Positions 52,005-62,477 are shown, counted from the first letter of the stretch. The stretch is 64,000 bases of DNA from Flaccisagitta enflata (GCA_965153355.1 OZ231126.1:101184001-101248000); one strand, 5' to 3'. Made by a program: numbers and translations. The notes: generated by a model not told the origin, from the letters alone.

Positions 52005-55000
52005 TTATTCTTCGTTTCCCTCCAGAAGGACCAAATTCTGGATGGGCCTCCTGATGTCTTTGCCTTTGTTGTCTCGAAGCGTGACAGAGCGGATGTGTCC
52101 GTCACGTCCGGCGTGGCATTCTTTGATCCGCGCCAAAGGCCACAGGTGTCGTTTGACGTTTTCCTTCTTGAGGAGGACAATCGATCCAGGGGTGAGGTCT
52201 TTGGAATCCTGATGCCACTTTGGCCGTGGCTGAAGCGCAGGGAGATATTCTTTGACCCAACAGTTTGTCCACGATTCGTGGAGACTTCGAAGATACTTCT
52301 GCCTTGCTGAAAAGGCTGCCCTTGGTGGTGGAATCTCCGGCCATGGATCTTGCGGTTGCTGAAGCGACCTCCCGATGAGCATTTCAGCCGGCGTCAAGGG
52401 TTCTTGTTCAGGGTCATCAACAAGGGGGGTCAAAGGTCGAGAATTAATCTGTCCCTCAATGCGGATTATGATTGTCTCAAGTTCTTTGTCAGAGACAAGA
52501 GACTGTCCTAGCACCTTTTTCAATGGAGTTTTGACGCTTTTAACGAGGCGTTCCCAAAACCCTCCCCACCATGGGGCGGCAGGAGGATTGAATTGCCAGA
52601 TCACATCAGGCAGATGCTTTGCTGCTTTTGTGAATGTTGTGGCATTATCCGAGTACAAATGAAGAGGTTTTCCTCGCCGACTGGTAAAACGTGAGAACGC
52701 TGACAGAAATTCTTCCGTCGAAAGGTCATTCACGATTTCCAGATGGATTCCTCGGGTTGATCCACAGGTGAAGAGAGCGATCCATCGCTTTTCCGCTGGT
52801 AACGTGGAATCCCTCCTTGATTTGACAAGGAGAGGTCCAGCGTAATCAAGCCCAGTATGGGCAAAGGGTGGCAAAGCATTTTTTCGAAAATCTGGTAGAT
52901 CTGCCATTTTCTGCTGGCACAGAGGTTTGTTGATCCGCTTGCACTTCATGCAGGATTTGGTTTCCGCTTTGACAGCGGTCATGCCTTTGATGATCCAGTA
53001 TTTTTGACGCAGGTATGCTAGGGTTTGGTTTGGCCCTGCGTGGAGGTTAGAAATGTGTGCATCTCTGATAATCAGTCGAGTGAGATGCGATTTGTCCGGA
53101 AGAATGATGAGATTTTTGCTTACTCTCCCTTGCATCTTGATGATGCCATCCTCCAAAACTGGATTGAATTGAATGAGTCGAGAATTTCGCGGTATAGGTT
53201 GATTTTTCTGAAGGCATGAAAATTCTTCCGCAAAGAAAATTTTTTGTTCCATGGAGATGATTTTTTGGAGTGCCCTTTTCCGCTGATTGGCAAGGGGCTC
53301 AGCCCTCCCCGCCAAAGGGCACCCAAAACGCCACACCATAGTGACGATGCGAAGCATTTTTTCAAATGAGCTGTAACGATCCAGTTGAATGACGGGAGGC
53401 GTGACTTGAGCGACATTTATCGCAATTTTACGCTTTTCCAGATCTGGTTTTTCCATCTCTGGTTGAGTTGGCCATTCACCCGTCTGTAAAAACTCTGGTC
53501 CATGTGCCCAAAGTTTGGCCTGTTTTTCATGAAGTGGCCAAGTCCCTCGCGAAGGGATATCCGCGGGGTTTTGATCTCCAGGAACCCACATCCACTTAGC
53601 GGAGTGGGTGGCGGAAGTGCGTTGAATATCCGCGATGCGATTTCCGACAAAAGGTTTGTAACGTGAAGACGAAGATTCAATCCATCCTAATGTGATGGTT
53701 GCGTCGGACCACATGAAGGTTTCAATTTGAGATTTGAAAACCTCTGCTTTGAGGAAATTGAGAAGTTTTGTACCAAGAACGGCACCCAACAATTCCATGC
53801 GTGGAAGGCTAACGACCTTGAGGGGTTTAACCCTAGTTTTTGAGAGGAGGAAAAAGGAGCCCTTTCCAGTTATGACGTAGGCTACAGCCGCGTACGCCCC
53901 TTCCGAGGCATCCACAAAAATGTGCAAGACTATGGGCGCACCAAAATAGCGTGGGATTTCAAAAACAAACAGACACGCTTTTTTGAAACATTCTATTTCC
54001 TGCCATAGAATTTCCGGGAGTGGGTCATCCCAGTTTGATCCATGCTGCCAAATCTTTTGCATGATCATTTTGCCCCAACAAATCAGGGGGGCACGTTGGC
54101 CCAGGGGGTCCCAAAATGAAGAGATCCCCTGAAGAAATTCCCGTTTCGTTAATGGGACAGAATCCCATTCCTTAGAGGGAACATTGAGGGAATCTTTGAT
54201 TGTGTTCCAATTCAGTCCAAGCACATTCGCATCCTCTCTGTCGTCAGTGCCATCAATTTGAGCCAAAAGATCCTTCCTGTTACTGTTGATCTTGTGGACT
54301 TTCATATGCATGCTGGTGAAGAATCCCTTTATTTGTGTCAAAGCATCCACGGCTTCTCCCACCGAATCTGCAGTTGAAGGGATATCATCCATGTAAAGGT
54401 CATCCATCACATGCTGACAAGCTTTTGGAAATTTTTGCTTGCTGTCCTCGCGTTCTGCATGATGCTGGCAGGTGGCCATTGAGAGAAATGGTGATGAACT
54501 CTCACCGAACATAACAGTCGTCTGTTTGGCAGTCCCTCGAGGCGTGATGATGCGATGGAGATTCTGTTGCTTCAATGGAATTTTGATTTGCCAAAACATT
54601 TTTGTGATATCTGTGGTAAAGGCTACGCTGCCTTTTCTAAACCTACAGATAGAACCAACTATGTCTGGTAACAGATTGGGGCCCACATGTTGGGCACTGT
54701 TGAGTGAAATCCCATTCCGACCTTTGTATGAGGCGTTTTTTACGATCCGGGTAGGAGTGGTAGGATGTCCCGGGCGAAGAACAAGGTGCCATGGAAGATA
54801 ATGGACCTTTTCAGTTGGGGTTTCATCCTCCGGAACCAGCTCCAAAACGCCAAGATCCAGTTGTCCATCAAATATATCCTGGACGGTTTTCATTTTCTCT
54901 GGATCTTTTTCCAGCATACTCATTTGCTTCTGGTAAAGAGCTTTGGTTGGTGCAAAATTGTCCGACAAGTCTTCTACGTCACTTTTGTATGGTATCTCAA

Positions 55001-55694
55001 CCATGTATTGCTGCTTTGACTCATCATAGGTGATGGTCTTTTTGAACTTTTCATGGACTTCTTCGTCCAAGATATTTTTCACCCGTGAATTTGGATTTGG
55101 TATGTCTTCGATCTCCCAGAATTTTTCGAGCACATTTTCCAACCGAGTAACCTGCACATTATTTGTGGAGATAACATTTGCTGATTCATGGCAAATATTC
55201 CCTGATAAAATCCAACCAAACAGGGTCTCCAGCGCGCAGGGCTCATCAATACCCCCAATGATTCTTCTTCCTGTTTGGATGTGATTGGCGTAGTCATTAC
55301 CAATCAGAAGTTCAACCTCGGTAGAGTCACGAGGGTAATCATCGGCAAATTTGATCCCTTTTAAGTGGGGGTACTCTTTTGTTGGATCAAAACGTATTGC
55401 AGGCATGTCAGATACGAGTTTGTCATCAGGAGATACCACTGCCTCCATTTCCATGAACCTATTATCTTTGGTTCTCAGGCTGACTTTGACAATGTCATAA
55501 AGTCTAGGTGTGTTGGGTTGGCTCGAAAAAGCTGTTGCTACGGCAAGCAATTCACGACGCACGACAGGAAGTTTCAAAGATTTGGCTGTATGCATTTTTA
55601 TCCACGTCCGCTGAGATCCATCATCAATGAGAGAACGCACTGTAGAATTCGGTTTCTCTCTTGGAACCGCCTTGAAGTTTTTTAGCACAGCCAT
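52005..55694 (-). CDS. pol: BEL/Pao pol polyprotein, intact
   Basis: 1229 residues: protease (LIDDGSQRTWI near residue 22, DDG in place of the usual DSG), reverse transcriptase (TTDITKMFWQ, then DLYMDDI), RNase H (HIFVDASEGAY, MELLGAVLG, FMWSDATITLGW, NPADIPSRG), integrase with zinc-binding H..H and C..C (HISNLHAG, CMKCKR), the D of HTGLDYAGP, D of LYSDNATTF and E of WWGGFWERLV, then a DUF5641-type end (PLARIKECHAG, RPIQNLVLLEG). The frame is open a further 30 or more codons upstream of the ATG with gag-tail-like sequence. All catalytic residues are present. It stops with TAA. Confidence 0.93.
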   Translation of the reverse strand: MAVLKNFKAVPREKPNSTVRSLIDDGSQRTWIKMHTAKSLKLPVVRRELLAVATAFSSQPNTPRLYDIVKVSLRTKDNRFMEMEAVVSPDDKLVSDMPAIRFDPTKEYPHLKGIKFADDYPRDSTEVELLIGNDYANHIQTGRRIIGGIDEPCALETLFGWILSGNICHESANVISTNNVQVTRLENVLEKFWEIEDIPNPNSRVKNILDEEVHEKFKKTITYDESKQQYMVEIPYKSDVEDLSDNFAPTKALYQKQMSMLEKDPEKMKTVQDIFDGQLDLGVLELVPEDETPTEKVHYLPWHLVLRPGHPTTPTRIVKNASYKGRNGISLNSAQHVGPNLLPDIVGSICRFRKGSVAFTTDITKMFWQIKIPLKQQNLHRIITPRGTAKQTTVMFGESSSPFLSMATCQHHAEREDSKQKFPKACQHVMDDLYMDDIPSTADSVGEAVDALTQIKGFFTSMHMKVHKINSNRKDLLAQIDGTDDREDANVLGLNWNTIKDSLNVPSKEWDSVPLTKREFLQGISSFWDPLGQRAPLICWGKMIMQKIWQHGSNWDDPLPEILWQEIECFKKACLFVFEIPRYFGAPIVLHIFVDASEGAYAAVAYVITGKGSFFLLSKTRVKPLKVVSLPRMELLGAVLGTKLLNFLKAEVFKSQIETFMWSDATITLGWIESSSSRYKPFVGNRIADIQRTSATHSAKWMWVPGDQNPADIPSRGTWPLHEKQAKLWAHGPEFLQTGEWPTQPEMEKPDLEKRKIAINVAQVTPPVIQLDRYSSFEKMLRIVTMVWRFGCPLAGRAEPLANQRKRALQKIISMEQKIFFAEEFSCLQKNQPIPRNSRLIQFNPVLEDGIIKMQGRVSKNLIILPDKSHLTRLIIRDAHISNLHAGPNQTLAYLRQKYWIIKGMTAVKAETKSCMKCKRINKPLCQQKMADLPDFRKNALPPFAHTGLDYAGPLLVKSRRDSTLPAEKRWIALFTCGSTRGIHLEIVNDLSTEEFLSAFSRFTSRRGKPLHLYSDNATTFTKAAKHLPDVIWQFNPPAAPWWGGFWERLVKSVKTPLKKVLGQSLVSDKELETIIIRIEGQINSRPLTPLVDDPEQEPLTPAEMLIGRSLQQPQDPWPEIPPPRAAFSARQKYLRSLHESWTNCWVKEYLPALQPRPKWHQDSKDLTPGSIVLLKKENVKRHLWPLARIKECHAGRDGHIRSVTLRDNKGKDIRRPIQNLVLLEGNEE

Positions 55695-56224
55695 TTTTTC
55701 ATGGTTTGTGGTGCTATGTAGTGAGTTAACAACAGTGCCTTGAGCCGACCCACCGGCATTTTTGTCTTCCCTTTGGCCGCCCGAAAAAAAAAATACTACA
55801 CAGTTTTCTCTTACAAGAAACGAATCTGTAAGAAAAGAGACTCTTTTCAGTCAAGTCTTTCTCTCTCTCAATAGAGAAGGATCATAAATCGAAAGATCTG
55901 TTTTTAAAGAAAAAATCGAGGGAAGAAATTCGCTTTCAAGACTTTTTTCGAAGTTGGCTTTGTTCGCGGAACTCTCTCTTTTTCGAAGATTTTTTGCTTA
56001 ATGATGCTTAGGATATGCATAGGCAAATCGTCCAGACATTAATTTTGAATGACACAATAATGCCTGAATAAAATGCCAAATGCTGAAGATGACACAAGAT
56101 GACAAAAGGACGAGATAGGATGACAAGTTGATCACGTTCAAATAAATTACCCAAACAGAAAAATCTCAAGTTATTTTTACAACTGTTAAGTGGCTGGCAC
56201 AATAATACACAGGGACGCCAATAA
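55695..56224 (-). other. Leader and gag remnant of the nested element
   Basis: Only the last codons of gag, glycine-rich, precede pol; they run back to an A/T homopolymer near 55,788. From there to the primer-binding region the sequence is untranslated, with T-rich and CT-rich tracts. Gag core and zinc knuckles are missing, so a deletion of more than 1 kb must have occurred. Confidence 0.75.
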
Positions 56225-56265
56225 AACCGAAAGGTTGGTGGTTCGAGCCCACCCAGGGACGCCAA
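56209..56265 (-). promoter_or_regulatory. Primer-binding site with 40 nt of tRNA-Asn, partly duplicated
   Basis: On the plus strand 56,225-56,264 reads like the last 40 nt of tRNA-Asn(GUU) with CCA: 'ggtggttcgagcccacc' is the T arm and 'cagggacgcca' the acceptor end. As the element is on the minus strand, this is a primer-binding site. Typical sites have about 18 nt. The match ends at tRNA position 37, next to the anticodon. Just inside, 56,210-56,226 repeats 'cagggacgccaataaaa', the acceptor end plus LTR edge, so an older shorter site seems preserved next to the new one. A 77-codon open frame here is a by-product of the tRNA sequence. Confidence 0.8.
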
Positions 56266-56798
56266 TAAAAAATGAGCTAGATCTGAATGGGTAGAGATAA
56301 TATGAACGCGAGCTATCTGCTGATAATTGATGATCTAAAATATCTCAGTGAAGTTGAGAGTTGGTCTTACGATTCGCCAACCCTTTGAATAATAATAAAG
56401 GCAGATGAACAAGATTTAAGTTTCCAATTAAATTTACAGTTTATTGCAGAATTAGAAGAAGACCGGTGCGCACGAATTGGATGGTGAAACGTGAATGAAT
56501 GGAAGGAAAAGACTTCCTTCTGGCTAGGCATATTTTATTCAGAGAAAAATGATATCCAATCATAAAACAGTAATGCAATAGTTTTGGCCAATAGGCTTCT
56601 ACTTTTTACCGGAACTTAATTGTAAATCAAAAGTTACAAAGTCTCATTTCTCAAGAAATCATTGTTTTGGTTAAGACGTAGAAGTCGGCGCCTGCTCTGT
56701 CTGTAAATTTATAGGATATTTGAGAGGATAGAAAAAGATAGACAGAGACAGAAAGATAGAACATAAAAATGGTCAAGTTTGTAAATCCATTTTTAATA
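56266..56798 (-). repeat. 5' LTR of the nested BEL element
   Basis: Same length as the LTR at 50,662-51,194, with two substitutions (near 56,391 and 56,487). It lies next to the primer-binding site, which fixes the element orientation as minus. Confidence 0.93.
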
Positions 56799-56803
56799 AC
56801 CGG

Positions 56804-57033
56804 AAACAAACAAACTCTAGTATGTGCACATTATAAATTGATAATTGAACAAGAATGAGCAGAGGAGCTCAGTGAAGACGTCGAAAGAATCAATTATCAA
56901 GATTTCCACTACAGTGCTTTCTGTTCTAAATGTTTGAAATAAAAATGACCAAAACCAGGCTTCTAGACTAGTTTATAGTTTTTTCCCCAAATTGGCATAA
57001 ATATATATTGATTTGACTCAAAAACGGGGGGAG
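56804..57033 (+). promoter_or_regulatory. 3' end of the giant element with polypurine tract
   Basis: Non-coding continuation of the giant element beyond the nested insertion. It ends in a run of A's and 'cggggggag' (57,020-57,033) directly against the LTR start TGTCA, a polypurine tract for plus-strand priming. This position supports the right LTR as the true 3' LTR of the giant element. Confidence 0.85.
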
Positions 57034-57872
57034 TGTCAAGAAGCGAGGTTCTGGTCATATTCTGTCATATATCTGATTCATATTTGGTTCATATTTGGTT
57101 TGTATATATCTTTAGTTGGTTCATATTTCAGGTAAGTATTCTAATCTTTTCTTTCCAGGTTGGTATTATTTGGTATTTGATTGATATTTGATCATTACTT
57201 GCTGTTTTTTTTTGTCTGTCCGAACTGTCCTTATGTCTGTCCCATTTGGTTATTGTCTGTCCGTATTAGTTTATTTCTGTTTAGTTTCACTTTATTCGAG
57301 TCCTTCGCCTTAGATTTCGCCTTACTCACAAGGCGCCTTTTGTTTACGGTGTTTAGACCATTTTGGCGGCGGAATTTAGCCCCCTCAATTGATCATTTCT
57401 GGAACTAATCTTCCACCCGCTAGAATTACCGTCCTCCCTTCATTCACTTGCGATCATTCCTACGAATAACTTGGCAAAACTCTCCTCCTTATAATTGGAT
57501 TTGCTTATTGGAAATATTGTTTGGATACCTTATCTCACTTGAGAGATTCAAAACACTTTACCTACAAAAATAGCGCTCTACAAAGGTAACTTAGAAGCAT
57601 TACTGCATTTGATTGCTTACTCTTTTGTATCATTGAACCATTTGTTTAGCTAAATAGCTGTATGTTAGTCTCCTTTTAATACTGGCTTACTATTTGTCCA
57701 TTTTCAGTTTTCACTTTTGCTGCTTGGTTATATTCAATAAAACGGATCATTTGCGTTGGAATTCCTTGTATTCAATAGAACCACAAGCATCAGTCAAGAA
57801 CTAGCGCCGAGCGCAACAGGAAGATAGAGCATATTAGAGGGCATTTAGAAACCCGAGTGTTAAAACTCAACA
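57034..57872 (+). repeat. 3' LTR of the giant BEL/Pao element, internally deleted
   Basis: 839 bp, same termini as the 5' LTR, AATAAA at 57,736-57,741. It lacks 931 bp present in the 5' LTR, and exactly one copy of the 10-bp 'taccttatct' remains where two flank the segment in the 5' LTR: a deletion between short direct repeats. It also lacks about 19 bp near 57,350. Confidence 0.9.
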
Positions 57873-57877
57873 CCGCC

Positions 57878-58040
57878 AAATTCACAGCTGTTAATCCACA
57901 CACAAAATCCATAACCCACACAAAAAATCAATATAGATACCGAGCGTAACATTCCCATATCCCAAAAATCCCAGAACGTCTAAACCGTAAACATACTATC
58001 ACGTCCAAGCCTCACAAAAAGTAACACAAAAACATCCACA
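57878..58040. other. Unique flank, possible 5' untranslated region
   Basis: A-, C-rich sequence without repeats, directly after the target duplication of the giant element and ending in a good start context (cacaATGG). Confidence 0.4.
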
Positions 58041-58155
58041 ATGGCCATGAACCAGAACCGTGACATGGACGACCTGACCGCCAAGGTCAACGACATGGTG
58101 CTTGATAAAAGATGTAAAGCTTACTGGGCCCCCGGTTCTACCCGCCTTGTCATAG
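58041..58155 (+). CDS. Candidate first coding exon of an unidentified gene
   Basis: ATG in a strong context, 38 codons (MAMNQNRDMDDLTAKVND at the start, WAPGSTRLVI at the end), then a donor ATAG|GTAAGC. GC-rich compared with both flanks. It may be the only host-gene piece in the window, or a start of another mobile element. No family recognised, and the acceptor was not found within the window. Confidence 0.35.
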
Positions 58156-58171
58156 GTAAGCACCCACAGAC

Positions 58172-61100
58172 ATATATAACAGACTGGGCCGTAGGACCCT
58201 TATGAAGGCAGATCGGCTGCCAACAGCAGGGACTGGCTTCATTCATCATAACAACAAGATTTGCCAAGTTTCATGACCATATGATCGATTTTACTCATGG
58301 CCGCCACGGCCCCTAAAATCCCAGCATGAGGGTTGTTGTGGTAAAAATTCCAACTTTGGGTCACTTTGGCCTCAAAATTAGGCCCCTTCGAATCTAAATT
58401 TTGACCTAAAATCCATTACAAACTAGAGCTCAAGAGTTAACTAGTGGTGCAATCCGCATGTTTTTATCTTAATTTGTTGAGATTTGAAAGCATTTCAAAG
58501 ATGAAAGGGTATGAAAGTCAAATTGCATCCTATTTTTGGTGGCAATTTTGACATTTTTCACAGACTTGAACATATTTTGGCTTTGGATGGACCAATCTGC
58601 ATGAAATTGGTGATCAAATTGAAGAGTTTTTGCTGCTCTAGCTCATGATAAAAAAAATTTTGATCGATTTTGTCCCTCAATTTTTTTTATTGACTGTAGA
58701 AGCAGGTGTAAAAAAGTCGATTTTCTTGAAAATTGAGCAATTTTGGACAAAAAATTAGACAACTTCCATTTTCAAAAAAGACTTAAAATCCATGAGCAAA
58801 ATAAAGAGCTGCTCAAGAGCTAACTAGTGGTGCAATTGGCATGTCAATATGTTTTTGCAATTAGATTTTACAGACCTTCAAAGATCAAAGGGTATGTCAA
58901 AATGATCATTTATGGTCACTTTGGCCGTTTTGGCCTCAATTTGGGTTCTCTTTGCCGCAGAAATTGATAAAAAAATCTGTGATTATAAAACTAGTGCTCA
59001 AGAGCTAACCAGTGGTGCAATCCGCACATTTTTATCTTGATTTGTCAAGATTTTAGAGCATTTCAAAGATGAAAGGGTAGGAAGGTCAAATTGCAGCTTA
59101 AATTTCAATGGCGATTATGGGTGTAGACTCCTGCCAGATAGGCAAAATACCACCACGTTTGACTCAATAATTCTGTTACAATGAATCCCAATGGTAGCTT
59201 TATATTGCATCAGATGAGAGCTTATTCATTACTCTTGAGTGTCAAAATAAAAAAATCAACATTCTTTTACTCATACGGCCGTACGGGCCCCGTAACGACG
59301 CAAGGTCAGGATTTCATAGCAATACCCTCAACGTTATGGCAAAGCTTTTGGCCGTCATAAACATTATAAAAAAGCCTGATCTCATTCAGGTAGTCTTCCC
59401 ACCTCACTAGACTGCGCAGTGATATCTAAAATCAAAACATCAGCCCTGCCAAAACGAGGTCACTATGACGTCAGTTTGAAACGTAAAAATTGAACAAAAC
59501 ACATTTTTTCACTTCAAACGCTTTAAAAAAACCTAAGTTTGTCACTTTTGAGTTGTTTTTTGACCCCAGGCTCCGACCAAAGTATTTCTTTGGCAGTGTG
59601 GATCGCAAAAAAATAGATCGGCGCCCGCTAAAATTTGAATTTGATCATCGGAACAGCTGAACTAGGGTCTGACGGCAATCTAGACCGAGTCTACGCTCTT
59701 TATAAGAGGGCTTTTTTCAGCATTTTGGGTGGTTTGACACTGGTGATGGATAGCTTGGAAGGGGAAATGACCCCTGGAAAAAAAATTGGGTGGAAAAGTT
59801 GAACGGTTTTCAAATTACAAGCATTTTAGCGGTTTTAGTATATCTGATTTGTAGATTTTTATGATAAGCATAATCTAAGGTGTTTTTAAGCATTTTTTGT
59901 GGTTTTTTTGAGTGGTAATGGACAACTGAGGAGGGAAAATGACATCAGGGAAAAAATTGAGTCAAAAAGTTAAATCGTTTTCAAGATATGAGCGATTTTT
60001 ACTTCTTTCAAAATTGAATTTTCCAAGCAGAAATGGTAGAGTCTTTTCAGTTAAAAAAGCCATGAAATTTTAAAAAAATGTGGTTTTTTTAGTCAACCGC
60101 ATCATAAAATAGCTTAAAACATGGTAGATTCATAGTTTTTTATAAAATGAAAACACCCTAGCATTTTCTACAGAGTGACCCTTTATAAGGGAGTGTAGAT
60201 CCTGCCAGATAGGCAAAATACCACCACGTTTGACTCAATAATTCTGTTACAATGAATCCCAATGGTAGCTTTATATTGCATCAGATGAGAGCTTATTCAT
60301 TACTCTTGAGTGTCAAAATAAAAAAAATCAACATTTTTTTACTCATACGGCCGTACGGGCCCCGTAACGACGCAAGGTCAGGATTTCATAGCAATACCCT
60401 CAACGTTATGGCAAAGCTTTTGGCCGTCATAAACATTATAAAAAAGCCTGATCTCATTCAGGTAGTCTTCCTACCTCACTAGACTACGCAGTGATATCTA
60501 AAATCAAAACATCAGCCCTGCCAAAACGAGGTCACTATGACGTCAGTTTGAAACGTAAAAATTGAACAAAACACATTTTTTCACTTCAAACGCTTTAAAA
60601 AAACCTAAGTTTGTCACTTTTGAGTTGTTTTTTGACCCCAGGCTCCGACCAAAGTATTTCTTTGGCAGTGTGGATCGCAAAAAAATAGATCGGCGCCCGC
60701 TAAAATTTGAATTTGATCATCGGAACAGCTGAACTAGGGTCTGACGGCAATCTAGACCGAGTCTACGCTCTTATGACACTTTTCACTAATTTCAATATTT
60801 CTTGGCTTTGGATGAAACAATCTGCATGAAATTGGTGACCAAACTGAAGAGTTTTTGCTGCTCTAGCAGATGGTAAAAGATTTTTTGATCGATATTCCCC
60901 CCCAATTTTATTGACCAAGATTTTTTGATCGATATTCCCCCCCAATTTTATTGACCATGGAAGCAGATGCAAAAAGTGTTTTTTTTTTTTTTTTGTAAAT
61001 TGGGCAATTTTGGACAACAAATTCGGCTACTTCCAATTTAATAATTGACCTAAAATCCATGACCAAAATAAAGAATTGTTCAAGAGCTAACTAGTGGTGC

Positions 61101-62477
61101 AATCGCCATGTCTTTACGATTTTGCATTTAGATTTGACAGAATTTAAAAGATTAAAGGGACTGTCCAAATAAGTATGTAAGGCCATTTTGGCCATTTTGG
61201 CCTCTAATTTGAGTCACTCTGCCGTAAATATCGGACAAAAAATCCATGAGACAATAAAACTAGAGCTCCAGAGCTAGCCAGTGGTGCGGCATGATGTTAT
61301 CTTGTCTTTTTCTAGCTCGGAAGCACCAAAATTTTGTGAAAAAAGTAACCAAATGGGCAAAAAAATACTCTTTTTAGCATCTGCTTCTACAGTCTCCAAA
61401 ACATTTTGAGGGTTATATTTATCAAAAATTTTACCAGAATCAGTTAGAGCATCAAAAAATCTTCAATTTGGTCACCGATTTTATCCATATTTGTCCATCC
61501 AAAGCCGAGATATGTCAAAAAATATAAAAATTGTCAAATTTGACCCCCAAGTTTATCTGGTAAAATAACCCTCATACCCTTCCATCTTTGAAATGCTCTC
61601 AAACTTAAACAAAAAATGATAGCAACATGCGGATTGCACCACTGGTTAGCTCTTGAGCTCTAGTTTTATAATCTCATAGATTTCTTTATCGATTTCTGCG
61701 GCAAAGTGAACCCAAATTGAGGCCAAAACGGCCTAAGTGACCATAAATGGTCATTTTGACATACCCTGTGATCTTTGAAGTGCTGTAAAATCTAAATGCA
61801 AAAACATATTGACATGCCGATTGCACCACTAGTTAGCTCTTGAGCAGCTCTTTATTTTGCTCATAGATTTTAAGTCTTTTTTAAAAATGGAAGTGGTCTA
61901 ATTTTTTGTCCAAAATTGCTCAATTTTCAAGAAAATCGACTTTTTTACACCTAATTCTACAGTCAATAAAAAAAATTGAGGGCAAAATTGATCAAAACTT
62001 TTTTTACCATCAGCTAGAGCAGCAAAAACTCTTCAATTTGATCACCAATTTCATGCAGATTGGTCCATTCAAAGCCAAAATATGTTCAAATCTGTGAAAA
62101 ATGTCAAAATAAGCATGCAATTTGACCCTCATACCCTTTCATCTTTGAAATGCTCTCAAATCTCAACAAATTCAGATAAAAACACGCGGATTGCACCACT
62201 AGTTAGCTCTCGAGCTCTAGTTTTATAATCTCATGGATTTTAGGTCAAAATTTAAATTCGAAGGGGCCTAATTTTGAGGCCAAAGTGACCCAAAGTTGGA
62301 ATTTTTACCACAACAACCCTCATGCTGGGATTTTAGGGGGGGTGGCGGCCATGAGTAAAATCAATCATATGGTCATGAAACTTGGCAAATCTTGTTGTTA
62401 TGATGAATGAAGCCAGTCCCTGCTGTTGGTAGCCAATCTGCCTTTATAAGGGTCCTACGGCCCAGTCTGATATATAA
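58172..62477. mobile_element. hAT-like element with long inverted arms
   Basis: The element (58,180-62,469) starts CAGACTGGGCCGTAGGACCC and ends with its inverse; atatataa duplicates the target at 58,172-58,179 and 62,470-62,477. Both arms are built from tandem, partly inverted units sharing 'agagctaactagtggtgcaa' (near 58,427, 58,813, 58,996, 61,086 and inverted near 61,634, 61,822, 62,193). No transposase, so it is non-autonomous. It lies just inside the putative intron after 58,155 and contains a TRIM-like insertion. Confidence 0.88.
59115..60775. mobile_element. TRIM-like unit: two 580-bp direct repeats around 485 bp
   Basis: Direct repeats of about 580 bp (from about 59,121 and about 60,192; each runs from 'gtgtaga' to 'tctacgctc') are over 95% alike by eye, separated by about 485 bp. 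The 5 bp ttatg flank the whole (59,115-59,119 and 60,771-60,775). Removing it restores similarity to the related arm sequence near 58,555, confirming an insertion. Long terminal direct repeats, 5-bp duplication and no genes fit a terminal-repeat retrotransposon in miniature. No tRNA-like primer site was seen, so the class is inferred. Confidence 0.7.

Larger units (their letters stand above)
50657..56803 (-). mobile_element. Nested BEL/Pao element, gag-deleted
   Basis: The element occupies 50,662-56,798 (6137 bp) on the minus strand. Two 533-bp LTRs differ at two positions by my reading, and accgg duplicates the target at 50,657-50,661 and 56,799-56,803. One long pol ORF is intact. Only about 570 bp separates the 5' LTR from this ORF, too little for gag, and just the tail of gag remains upstream of protease. 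It therefore needs gag from another element. It inserted into the giant BEL after that had integrated, as the lower LTR divergence also shows. Confidence 0.93.
25951..57877 (+). mobile_element. Giant BEL/Pao LTR retrotransposon with extra genes
   Basis: The element spans 25,956-57,872. LTRs start TGTCAAGAAGCGAGG and end AAAACTCAACA; the 5-bp sequence ccgcc lies at both borders (25,951-25,955 and 57,873-57,877), and a purine tract abuts the 3' LTR. Gag, protease, RT, RNase H and integrase are in BEL/Pao order and style. The span is 31.9 kb; removing a younger BEL element (6.14 kb with TSD) and three TIR elements leaves about 21.9 kb. About 10 kb of this lies between integrase and the 3' LTR and contains two apparent genes. 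LTR substitutions are near 1%, so the insertion is young, yet gag-pol already carries insertions and frameshifts. Confidence 0.88.

Noticed and set aside
56225-56264. Possible tRNA-Asn gene
   Set aside because: Only the 3' half is present, with CCA encoded and next to an LTR. There is no D arm, anticodon or 5' acceptor strand.
56008-56265. 77-codon minus-strand ORF with GLEPPTFRF-like phrase
   Set aside because: This phrase is a known translation artefact of tRNA 3' ends. The DNA is the primer-binding site of the nested BEL element, not a gene.
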